This document shows, in pieces, positions 53,659-64,000 of a stretch of 64,000 bases of DNA (position 1 is its first letter; every line of letters starts with the position of its first letter). The DNA lies in the NCBI GenBank assembly GCA_019671005.1, contig CM033747.1, positions 26,563,188 through 26,627,187 on the forward strand, read 5' to 3'. The position numbers and the translations under genes were made by a program. The notes below the pieces were generated by a model that was not told the DNA's origin, ran no database searches, and worked only from the letters and a program-made list of their open reading frames with translations. This DNA is from Hibiscus mutabilis (lineage: Eukaryota; Streptophyta; Magnoliopsida; Malvales; Malvaceae).

Positions 53659-56440
53659 TGTAACACCCCTTACCCGTATCAATTATTGAATACAAGTTAG
53701 AGATGTTACATGACACTTGTACAATAGTTCTTATTTCAAAAATCAGTAAAATTTTGTTCTTTAAAAATATAAACAATTAACTCTTTAACTAAAATAACAT
53801 TTAATCGCGTAAAATTTAGACTTAATATTTCTAAGTTAAATTCGAACCTAGATTCAAGCAGCAACTAGGCAGTTTACTTCTAATTCACATAATTAATAGA
53901 AATGCCTAAAAACTGCCTAAATTAAAAATCATTTGGATATCAAATAAAATATGATTAAATTATCTCTTTACTAATATATTCATATCAGAGCAGCTTAAAA
54001 CATTCATAATTTACATGCCAACTAATAATATCAAAAGTAGCATCAAATATGTCATACTGATAATGATGTTTCGCTTTCAAAAAGATGAAGTCTTCTACTG
54101 CTGCTCAATACTCCTTACGCTCTTTACCTACGCGTGAAACATCCACACGCTAAGTATACACTTAGTGAGGCAACATAAAATAATTTAAACAATTCATTGT
54201 AAAGAAAAGACATAAACAAACAAAATACAATAAATATATGTATTTCATAAAGAATTGTGAAGTCGTAAAAACTGACTTGTCAAAGTCATTCCACTGATAG
54301 ATAACCTGTAAAATCTCAAAATTCATATATATAAGACAGATTATACCAAAGCAATTCTTTATTTGAAAATTCATTTCACTTGAATCATTCTTTGCACTTT
54401 CATTCTTAATTAAATTATAGCCCAATGTAAAGTAAATGAGAATGCATGGTATGTGAGTCACTGTTGAGTATACACATGTGCGGCATCAACTAATATGTTG
54501 TGCCACATTAAATCATTGTATCACTATATCATTGTTGTAATTTAACAGCATCACTGTATCACTTGGTCATAGTTGTAAAACACAACGTCACTGTATCACT
54601 GTATCACTATACTCCTTCTCATTGGCATGTCAATTATACCAAGAAATCTCACAATGCATACAATGGGCTTTAAACATTCACTGTCATGTATCATTCACTT
54701 ATTTAAAATATCAAAAGATATTAACATTTTCTAATATCATATAAAAGTACATTGGGCAGTTCATACCCGAAAATTATTCATAGTTCATTTCAAAAATCAT
54801 TAATAAAAAATATCATTTGTGAATCAACACTTGAGTTAGACTCATCGCAAGTTTTTCTCATTTCAAAATAAAATAGTAGAGATGCACTCACATGTTGCCT
54901 CACTAGACTGTACTATTACTTTCGACTTTACTCTTGTACTTTTTCTTTATCTACCGCCTTGCTTGTATCTCGATTTTGATCTCGATTATGATCTACACAA
55001 CATTTAACAACACATACAATTCAAAGTATATGTTAGTATCATACTAACATTAATACTTATTAGGAATAATATTCCTAAAAATTTCTTTAATACCCACTTC
55101 ATATTATAATATAATTGTTAACTTCACCACTTTCAAAATAATCCTTTGTCACTAGACTTCAATTTCAAATCACTTTCCACTTTAATCACAATTTTCCCCA
55201 ACTTTACAATTTAGTCCTCAACACTTTACAAACTTCCACATTAGTCCAATTAATATTCCAAGCCTTACAAAATCATCCTTACACCATTTCTAACCTTAGG
55301 AAAATTTTCCATAAATTTTCCCCTAATTTTCCTTGAATGTCGAATACCAAAGGTCACTTTGACCAAAATTCCCAACTTGATTCAAGCATAAATTCTTCCT
55401 CAAATTATCATGTTCAAGCTTTTAACATCACTTCCACTTCAAATAAAAATTTAGCAAGAGTTTCCCCTAATTTTTCAATTTTCCCAAAATAACACCTAAA
55501 ACAAAATCCATGGAATTTTCATCATATCAAGCACGTAACATCATCACAACTTCAAATCCAATTAAAACGATCCTTAAAACATGAAATCTCCAATTGTTCT
55601 TCATAAACCCTAATCTCCAGTCTCAACATATAAGCATGGAAACCACTAAAAATTATACCAAATGAAAGAAAATTCAGTGGAGATTAATTCTCTATTTTAT
55701 GTTTCAACCCAAAAACTAATCAAATCAAGCCAAAAAATGAATTAAAAATTTTCTTACCCTTGCAATGGAGGTTTCGGCCTTGAGGAAGAAAGAGGAGAGA
55801 ATTTCTAGCTTTTTCTATCATTAATTAACAAGACAAATGGCATTTTAAATCTTTAATTCTAATATAAAAATCTCCATCAATAGTAAAATTACCATTTTTC
55901 CCCTTAATTATATCCAATTAGTTGTTGACACCTATTACTTTCACTTTTCCAAAATCATATTTGATTAAAAAGTATGGACAAAATGACTAAAATACCATTA
56001 ATGAATCCATGTATTCACAAAAATGCCATTTGTGCTCTATATTAAAATACTGCCTTCAATCGAATCTAAATCGATTAAAAATGATTCCAAAATGAAATGC
56101 CACGTCCTTCAAGTCCTCTTACAACTCCCTTCAAAATTTCATCACATTTCGAACTTATACGATTACCCGAATTCCATTTAAACTTTAACTGTAATTTCCC
56201 AATAATAGAAACATCGAATCGAACCAAAAATTTTATATTCGATTCACACCCTTATGTGATCTATTTATATATAGAATAAAAATAATTATTGGGAAAATTA
56301 CCTTGTTGGTCCTTGAACTTTTCTCAACTTTTCACTTTGGTCACCAAAACTTTAACATTTTACATTTTAGTCACTGAACTAAAACCACCAACTTTTAATT
56401 CTTTGCCAATTAGTCACTAACCAAATATTGGGGTATAACA
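53659..56440 (-). repeat. 3' LTR of element G
   Basis: Collinear with 61209-63977. It contains a CACTGTATCACT-rich stretch at 54510-54610. The short frames at 54162-54461 and 56097-56279 have counterparts in the other LTR and are not genes. Confidence 0.92.
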
Positions 56441-56453
56441 ATTCTCCCCCTTA
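56441..56453 (-). other. Polypurine tract of element G
   Basis: The minus strand reads TAAGGGGGAGAAT, directly before the 3' LTR. Confidence 0.8.
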
Positions 56454-56474
56454 AGAAAATTTGTCCTCGAACTT

Positions 56475-57655
56475 TCAGAACATACCTGATTTGAACAGAT
56501 GAGGAAACTGTTTTTCCATATCTTCTTCTCTTTCCCACGTTGCTTCCTTCACTTTGTGATTTCGCCAAAGAACGTTAACAAGTGGAATTGTCTTGTTTCT
56601 TAGTTCCTTGACACCATGAGCTAAGATTGTGATTGGTTCTTCTTCATATGTCAAATCTGGTTGAATCTCTATTTCCTCTGGAGTAATGATGTGGGAAGGA
56701 TCAGATCGATACTTTCTGAGCGTTGATACATGAAATACATTATGAATCTTGTCCATTTCTGGAGGTAAAACAAGTTGGTAAGCCACCGGACCAACTCTTT
56801 TTACAACTCATATGGTTCAATGAATCTTGGACTCAACTTTGCTTTTCGCCCGAAATGTAGTATTTTCTTCCAAGGTGAAACTTTAAAAAACACTTTATAA
56901 CCCACTTGAAATTCAATTTCTTTCCTCTTTGAAGCTGCATATGATTTTTGTCGATCGGCGACTATCTTGAGATTATCTTGTATAATCTTTACCTTGTCTT
57001 CTGCTTCTCTAACTAAATTAGGTCTAAATACGTCCCGATCTTTCAACTCTTACCAATTCAAAGAAGTCCTGCACCTTCTTCCATACAAGGCTTCATAAGG
57101 TGCCATCTTGATACTTGCTTGATAGCTGTTATTATAAGAAAATACCGCAAATGGTAAGTACTTCTCCCATTATCCTTTCAATTCAATCACACAAGCCCTT
57201 AACATATCCTCCAAAATCTGGATAGTCCATTCAGATTGTTCATCTATTTGAGGGTGAAAAGTCGTGCTAAAATTGAGTCGAGTACCCAAAGCTTTATGCA
57301 AAGACTTCTAAAATCTGGAAGTAAACCTTGGATCTCTATCAGATATAAATAAGACTGGTGCTCTATGAATTTAAACTATTTCTTTAATGTACAACTCAAC
57401 ATATTTGTCCATAAAGTAATTTGTTCGTACCGGGATGAAGTGGACTGATTTATTTAATCTAACAACAATCACCCATATTGAATCATTTTTGCTTGGAGTC
57501 AAAGGTAGCCCTGACACAAAATCTATGGTTACTCGTTCCCATTTCCACTGAGGAATGAAAATTGGTTGCAATAAACCAGAAGGCACCTGATGATCTGCTT
57601 TTACTTGTTGACATGTCAGACATTTCGAAACAAACTCAGTTATAGCTCTTTTCAT
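56475..57655 (-). pseudogene. G integrase and chromodomain, broken
   Basis: Minus strand. 57655-57371 gives the end of the zinc region (CLTCQQVKADHQ) and start of the core, where the first catalytic Asp is Val (VIVVRLNKS). ISDRDPRF keeps the second Asp and EQSEWTIQ the Glu, both behind stops at about 57340-57200. 57046-56801 is the C-terminal SH3-like part (VFFKVSPWKK, LSPRFIEPYEL). 56786-56475 is a fully open chromodomain region of 103 codons ending TWEREEDMEKQFPHLF, with the Trp that E has lost. Frameshift between the last two. Confidence 0.86.
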
Positions 57656-59237
57656 TCATGACCAACAATATTGACTCTTAAGATCTTGATACATCTTGTT
57701 TCCACCTGGATGCATGGTTAAAGGACTATAATGTGCCTCAAAAAGAAGTTTTTTCTTTAATTCTTCGTCTTCAGGAATAACAATTCTTCCTCGGCAATAC
57801 AAGCATCCATCAGGCTTAACTTTAAAATCTTTGGTCTCACCATTTTCAACTTGTTTAAATCTTGAAAAACATTCCATATCTCTTTTCTGAAGCTCTTTTA
57901 TCTGATCTACTAAAACAGGCATTATCCTTAATTCATCAATCAAAGCACCATTTTCTTTCAAAGCTAGCCTCGCATTTATAGCTCTCAAGGAAGCAAAGGT
58001 TTTTATACTGAGGGCATCGGCTATCGCGTTCGCTTTTCCTGGGTGGTAGTCAATAACCACATCATAATCCTTCAAGAGTTCAATCCACCTTCTCTGCCTC
58101 AGATTTAACTCCTTTTTGAGTTAGCAGATACTTTAAACTTTTATGATCTGTATAGATATAGCATCGTTCTTCGTATAGATAATGATGCCATATCTTTAAA
58201 GCAAATACAACCGCTGCCAACTCTAAATCATGAGTGGGATAATTCCTCTCATGCGTCTTAAGTTGTCTAAAAGCATAAGCCACTACCTTTTCCTCTTACA
58301 TTAGTACACATCCCAATCCGTTAGAAGAAGCATCACGATACACTACAAAATCCTTACCCGATTTTGGCCGCACCAATACCAGAGCTTTAGTTAAAATCCT
58401 CTTTAATGTTTCAAAGCTTTCTTGACACTTATTCGTCCAAATGAATAGCACATCCTTCCTTAATAGCTTGGTTAGCGGAGAGGCAATCATCAAAAAATTC
58501 TTTACAAATCTTTGATAATAACCAGCCAGACCCAAGAAACTTCAAACCACAGAAATATTCTTCGAAGTTTTCCATTCAACTATAGCTTGTATTTTTTTGG
58601 GATCTACTCTTATCCCCTCTGCTGAAACCACATGGCCAAGAAAGGTAACTTCTGATAACCAAAATTCACATTTTGATAACTTAGCATATAGTTTCTTTTC
58701 TCAGAGGATTTGAAGAACAACACGAAGATGAGCATCATGTTCTTCTTTTTTCTTTGAATAGACTAAAATATCATCAATAAATACCACCACAAATTGATCC
58801 AAATAAGGATAAAATATTCGATTCATCAAATCCATGAATGCTACATGAGCATTGGTTAATCCGAACGGCATCACTACAAACCCATAGTGTCCATACCGAG
58901 TTCAGAAATCCGTCTTTGAAATATCTTCTTCCTGAATCTTCAACTGATGAAATCCAGATCGAAGATCAATTTTGGAAAACACAGCTGCACCCTTTAGTTG
59001 ATCAAAAAGATCATCAATCCTCTGAAGAAGATACTTATTCTTCACGATCACCTTATTTAACTGGCGGTAATCTATGCATAATCGCATAGATCGATATTTC
59101 TTTTTCACAAATAACACTGGTGCGCCCCAAGGTGACACACTTGGCCTTATAAAACTCCGATCCAATAATTCTTGCAATTGCGCCTTTAACTCTCGAAGCT
59201 CAGCTGGCGCAACTCTATACGGGGCCATTGATAACAC
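57656..59237 (-). pseudogene. pol: G reverse transcriptase and RNase H, broken
   Basis: Minus strand. 59237-58902 is the RT N-terminal half (FIRPSVSPWGAPVLFVKKK, FSKIDLRSGFHQLKIQEED). After a stop, MPFGLTNAHVAF and the active site VVVFIDDILVYS (about 58764-58790), intact here in contrast to E. 58535-58296 holds the thumb and RNase H start, where the first Asp reads VVYRDAS. 58283-58080 has HDLELAAVVFALKIWHHYLY and YTDHKSLKYL with its Asp kept. 58075-57656 finishes RNase H (ADALSIK) and begins the integrase zinc region (MHPGGNKMYQDLK). Four or more stops. Confidence 0.88.
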
Positions 59238-59309
59238 TTCTATTTTAAATTCTACTTCTCAATCTGGAGGTAATCCTGGTAACTCATCTGGAAATACATC
59301 TGGATATTC

Positions 59310-60045
59310 TCAAACAGTAGGAATATCTTCCAAATTAACTCCTGAAGTTCGAGTATCCACCACATTAGCTAGAAAAGCTTGACAACCTTCTAATAGTAGC
59401 TTCTTCGCAGAAACGACTGAAATTACATTAGATAGATGGTTCATCCTTTCACCCACTACCATTACCTCAGCACCTCTCGAATCCCTTAATATTAGTCGTT
59501 TCAGATGACAATCCACAATGGCATGATAAAAAGATAACCCAACCATTCCTAAAATTATCTCGAATTCTTTGAAAGGTAGTTCCATTAAATTTGTCGAAAA
59601 TTATATTTCCTAGACCTTTATCGAACAATTTCTACATATTCAATTCACTCTCGCACTCTGACCCAATCGATTCGTCTATATTATATTACTAGATATAGAC
59701 TCTAATGGAATATCTCTCTCTAATTAACTTGGTACTAATATACGAATGCGTAGAACCAGGATCAATCAAAACTAATATAGGCTTATCGTAAAGATAGAAT
59801 GTACCTGCAATAATTTCTGAGTTATCCCGATCCTCATTAGTTCGTATATTATAAACTCGAGCTGGTGCGCCTATTTCTGACTGTGGAGCAGACTTAGAGG
59901 GTTTTCCAAATCCTCTTCTTCTTCTACCTTTCTGTGGCATCACTGCAGATTTCTCTGTCTGTACAGATCTCTCTCCAGAGATCAAAGGGCAGTCTTTCAC
60001 AAAATGGCCAACTTTTCCATATTTAAAACATGCTCTTGTCACCAT
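59310..60045 (-). pseudogene. G nucleocapsid knuckle and protease, broken
   Basis: Minus strand. 60045-59689 begins with a knuckle ACFKYGKVGHFVKDC, in which the second Cys of C-x2-C is Tyr. It ends with the protease start LVLIDPGSTHSYIST, where D-S-G reads D-P-G. 59585-59310 is the protease C-terminal half (LPFKEFEIILGMVGL in place of the usual LGMDWL). A short unaligned interval (59586-59688) separates them. The protease would mature Gag-Pol, but this copy lacks a normal triad. Confidence 0.8.
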
Positions 60046-61043
60046 CCAACATACGTCTGGGTGAAGTTTTCCACAAACATCACACGGCTGATATCTAAAC
60101 TGGGATGATAAACCGATACCAGAATTAGTTGTCTATGATGGCTTATTTCCTCCAACATTGCCTCCTTTACGAGCAGATGCAACAGAGCCAGATTTATTCT
60201 TGTACTAGGAACCAGAACCTTTATTCTGTTTAGATGAGAAAAAAAATTTGTAGATGTTCCTGGTATTTTCATTGATTGTGAGGTCTGCTTTGTCGTATCC
60301 TCTGAATGGACGTGTTCCATTACCTTAGCTCGATTCACCACTTCTTGAAAGGTAGGCAAATTCAATTCCACCAATAATTCTTTTGGTCTCATATTCAAGC
60401 CTTCAATGAACCAATCACATCGATCCTTTTCAGTAGGGATCAATTCTGCTGCAAACCGGTTCAACTTGTTAAATTCACACTCGTACTCGTAGATGGTCAG
60501 GTTTCCTTGCTTCAAGCTGAGGAATTGTTGCTTCATTACCTGGATAAACTGATCTCTAATATATTTATTCTTGAATTCCTCCAAGAAAAATTGCCAAGTA
60601 ACTCACTCGGGAGGGACGTGCATCGTAGCATTGGTCCACCAAAATCTAGCTTGTCCCCGAAGTAATGAGACAGCCCCATCCAATTTATCTATTTTCGAGC
60701 AGTGAAATCCCTCTAACATAATCTTTAAATTATTTAGCTACATATCGGTGACCACGGGACCTTCATCTACTTCTCCTTTAAATTCAGGTGCTCCTAAACT
60801 CTTTAATTCTTTAGTAATCGATATTCGAGAAGCAGGGGAGCTGGTGGCTGAAAACGTGTCAGAACCATTTTCCAAATCCTGAAGAAAAGTCCCTTGATCT
60901 TGCACAGACATTCCCTGCAATGCTAGTACTCTTCCTTGTTTCGATTGAGCCGGGGGGTTATTATTAACCTCATAGTTTCCACTATCGGCTTCTTTTGAAA
61001 CCTCATGTTCCATAGTTCGTCTAGAACTTCCTGACTCAGACAT
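60039..61043 (-). pseudogene. gag: G gag, broken
   Basis: Minus strand. 61043-60738 is the N terminus (MSESGSSRRTMEHEVSKEAD), ending at a stop after EVDEGPVVTDM. The next open stretch encodes MLEGFHCSKIDKLDGAVSLL and GQARFWWTN, then a stop, then 60584-60039 with the capsid C-terminal half (FKNKYIRDQFIQVMKQQFLS, YECEFNKLNRFAAELIPTEK). Two or three stops only, so this gag is the best preserved part of G. Confidence 0.85.
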
Positions 61044-61190
61044 CTATAACCACATAACTACTACGTTAGTAAGGAGCGACATTCATCAATTATATAAACA
61101 TCAGATCAGTAATATTGATATTCTAGTGGCATGTACACATTTTTTTAACAAAAACAACTTCCATTTAGGCCGAGAACTAGCTAAACCTAG

Positions 61191-61203
61191 AGCTCTGATA
61201 CCA
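61191..61203 (-). other. Primer-binding site of element G (tRNA-Met type)
   Basis: The minus strand reads TGGTATCAGAGCT, a perfect core match to the Met-tRNA site, five bases inside the LTR end. Confidence 0.85.
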
Positions 61204-61208
61204 ATAAA

Positions 61209-63977
61209 TGTAACACCCCTAACCCGTATCCATTACTGCATACAAGTTAGAGATGTCACATGATACTTGTATAATAGTTCTTATTTCAAAAATCAGTAAA
61301 ATTTTGTTCTTTAAAAATATAAACAATTAACTCTTTAAATAAAATAACATTTAATCGCGTAAAATTTAGACTTAATATTTCTAAGTTAAATTCGAACCTA
61401 GATTCAAGCAGCAACTAGGTAGTTTACTTCTAATTCACATAATTAATAGAACTGCCTAAAAACTGCCTAAATTAAAAATCATTTGGATGTCAAATAAAAT
61501 ACGATTAAATTATCTCTTTACTAATATATTCATATCAGAGTAGCTTAAAACATTCATAATTTACATGCCAATTAATAATATCAAAAGTAACATCGAAGAT
61601 GTCATACTGATAATGATGTTTCGCTTTCAAAAAGATGAAGTCTTCTACTGTTGCTTCTTATTCCTTACGCTCTTTACCTACGCGTGAAACATCCACACGC
61701 TAAGTATACACTTACTGAGGCAACATAAAATAATTTAAACAATTCATTGTAAAGAAAAGACATAAACAAATAAAATACAATAAATATATTTATTTCATAT
61801 AGAATTACGAAATCGTAAAAACTGACTTGTCAAAGTCATTGCACTGATAGATAACCTATAAAATCTCAAAATTCTTATATAAAGGCAAGTTATACCAAAG
61901 CAATTCTTTATTTGAAAATTCATTTCACTTGAATCATTCTTTGCACTTTCATTCTTAATTAAATTATAGCCCAATGTAAAGTAAATGAGAATGCATGGTA
62001 TGTGAGTCACTGTTGAGTATGCACATGTGCGGCATCAACTAATATGGCGTGTCATATTAAATCATTGTATCACTATATCACTGCTGTAATTTAACAACAT
62101 CATTGTATCACTTGGTCTTAGTTGTAGAACACAACGTCACTGTATCACTATACTCCACCTCATTGGCATGCCAGTTATACTAAGAAATATCATAATGCAT
62201 ACAATGGGCTTTAAACATTCACTATCATGTATTATTCACTTATTTAAAATATCAAAAGATATTAACATTTTCCAATATCATATAAAAGTGCATTTGGCAG
62301 TTCATACCCGAAAATCATTCATAGTTCATTTCAAAAATCATTAATAAAAAAATATCATTTTTGAATCAACACTTGAGTTAGACTCATCGCAAGTCTTTCT
62401 CATTTCAAAATAAAATAGTAGAGATGCACTCACATGTTGCCTCATTAGGCTGTACTATTACTTTCAACTTTACTCTTGTACTTTTTCTTTATCTACCGCC
62501 TTGCTTGTATCTCGATTTTGATCTCGATTACGATCTACAAAACATTTAACAACACATACAATTCAAAGTATATGTTAGTATCATACTAACATTAATACTT
62601 ATTAGGAATAATATTCCTAAAAATTTCTTTAATACCCACTTCATATTATAATATAATTGTTAACTTCAACACTTTCAAAATAATCCTTTGTTACTAAACT
62701 TCAATTTCAAATCACTTTCCACTTTAATCACAATTTTCCCCAACTTTACAATTTAGTCTTCAACACTTTATAAACTTCCACATTAGTCCAATTAACATTC
62801 CAAGACTTAAAAAATCATCCTTACACCATTTCTAACCTTAGGAAAATTTTCCATAAATTTTCCCCTAATTTCCCTTGAATGCCGAATACCAAGGGTCACT
62901 TTGACCAAATTTCCCAACTTGATTCAAGCATAAATTCTTCCTCAAATTATCATGTTCAAGCTTTTAACATCACTTCCACTTCAAATAAAAATTTAGCAAG
63001 AGTTTCCCCTAATTTTTCAATTTTTCCAAAATAACACCTAAAACAAAATCCATGGAATTTTCATCATATCAAGCATGTAACATCATCACAACTTCAAATC
63101 CAATTAAAAAAATCCTTAAAACATGAAATCTCCACTTGTTCTTCATAAACCCTAATCTCCAATCTCAACATATAAGCATGGAAACCGCTCAAAAATTATA
63201 CCAAATGAAAGAGAATTCAGTGGAGATTAATTCTCTATTTCATGTTTCAACACAAAAACTAATCAAATCAAGCCAAAAATTGAATCAAAAATTTTCTTAC
63301 CCTTGCTATGGAGGTTTCGGCCTTGAGGAAGAATGATGAGAGAATTTCTTGCTTTTTCTATCATTAATTAACAAGACAAATGGCATTTTAAATCTTTAAT
63401 TTTAATATAAAAATCTCCATCAATAGTAAAATTACCATTTTGCCCCTTAATTATATCCAATTAGGTGTTGACAATTATTACTTTCACTTTTCCATAATCA
63501 TCTTTAATTAAAAAGTATGGGCAAAATGACTAAAATACCATTAATGAATCCATGTATTCACAAAAATGCCATTTGTGCTCTATATTAAAATACTTCCTTC
63601 AATCGAATTTAAATCGATTAAATTCCAAAATGAAATGTCATGTCCTTCAAGTCCTCTTACAACTCCCTTCAAAATTTTATCACATTCCGAGCTCATACGA
63701 TAACCCGAATTCCATTTAAACTGTACCTGAAATTTCGCAATAATAGAAACATCGAATCGAACCAACAATTTTATATTCGATTCACACCCTTATGTGATCT
63801 ATTTATTTATAGAATAAAAATAATTATTGGGAAAATTACATTGTTATTCCTTGAACTTTTCTCAACTTTTCACTTTAGTCACCAAACTTTAACATTTTAC
63901 ATTTTCGTCACTGAACTAAAACTACCAACTTTTAATTCTTTGCAAATTAGTCACTAACCAAATATTGGGGTATTACA
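61209..63977 (-). repeat. 5' LTR of element G
   Basis: Collinear with the 3' LTR, with scattered point differences and small indels, including a shorter CACTGTATCACT tract (62055-62160). Only 23 bases of flank follow before the window ends. Confidence 0.92.
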
Positions 63978-64000
63978 TCCTCCTTCAAAAACACAGGGTT
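63978..64000. other. Right flank, unassigned
   Basis: Twenty-three bases after the G LTR. They should be the continuation of the LINE if G inserted into it, but this is too short to confirm. Confidence 0.4.

Larger units (their letters stand above)
53659..63977 (-). mobile_element. Element G: Tekay-like chromovirus, different family from E and F
   Basis: LTRs of about 2.77 kb start TGTAACACCCC and end TATAACA or TATTACA. On the minus strand: 5' LTR 63977-61209, Met-tRNA PBS, gag, protease, RT, RNase H, integrase, chromodomain, PPT, 3' LTR 56440-53659. No matching target-site duplication is visible (ATAAA left, TCCTC right). Confidence 0.9.

Noticed and set aside
54162..54461. Minus frame of 99 codons, also found at 61795-62010
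   Set aside because: Both are the same stretch of the two G LTRs. The second copy is truncated by frameshift, as expected for non-coding DNA.
3514..64000. Looking for an undescribed multi-gene system among the retroelements
   Set aside because: All recognisable coding segments are gag, pol, third-ORF or LINE parts. No captured host gene or unrelated enzyme was found on either strand, so the unusual signals are in LTR structure.

Overview
This window is nuclear DNA from a flowering plant, very probably a eudicot and plausibly cotton or another member of the Malvaceae. The reasons are one intron-bearing plant-type RING E3 ligase gene at the left edge, tRNA-primed LTR retrotransposons of the plant lineages Athila, Tekay-like chromovirus and a gag-only Copia, and LTR starts (TGTAACACCCC) that I recall from Gossypium Gypsy elements. 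The host species is an inference. I saw no bacterial-type operons, tRNA, rRNA or CRISPR.

Layout. Bases 1-732 (minus strand) hold the N-terminal 244 codons of the only apparently functional host gene, a HIP1/MBR-like RING-H2 E3 ligase. Its leader, leader intron and a candidate TATA box lie to the right, up to about 1.94 kb. AT-rich DNA with a roughly 500-bp inverted-repeat element follows. From 3514 to the right edge almost everything is a nested stack of dead or decaying retroelements.

The nest, read from target-site duplications (TSDs) and interrupted sequences: an old L1-type LINE (minus; 51097-53658 plus a scrap at 24718-24776) is the oldest visible layer. Athila-type Gypsy element A (plus; 3514-24717) lies in it. 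A is split by Copia-type gag-only element C (plus; 12469-22459, TSD CCAAC). C's 3' LTR is in turn split by non-autonomous Athila derivative B (minus; 15592-21616, TSD AAAAT). The LINE also took chromovirus F (minus; 24777-51091, TSD TCACA). F was hit by a 2.9-kb probable solo LTR (27381-30320) and by a better preserved relative, E (minus; 35313-47179, TSD GTGTT). Chromovirus G (minus; 53659-63977) closes the window.

How the parts work. Each LTR element keeps recognisable control parts: LTRs with TG..CA ends, a tRNA primer-binding site (Asp type for A and B, Met type for C, E, F and G) and a polypurine tract. Coding parts are broken everywhere by stops, frameshifts, domain-sized deletions or lost catalytic residues, so none of the copies should be autonomous. 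The Copia element C never shows a pol region, and F has lost the gag core, most of the RT palm and the RNase H core.

The most unusual signals are in LTR DNA rather than genes. F carries an array of short hairpin units whose stem pairs change in a compensatory way (T:A, C:G, G:C at the same stem position, same 11-nt loop). Degenerate palindromes of the CGTATCGATACG type are shared between a Copia LTR and two Gypsy LTR subfamilies. Element B has a palindrome array whose copy number differs between its LTRs. The left end of A is a deletion junction next to duplicated flanking DNA.
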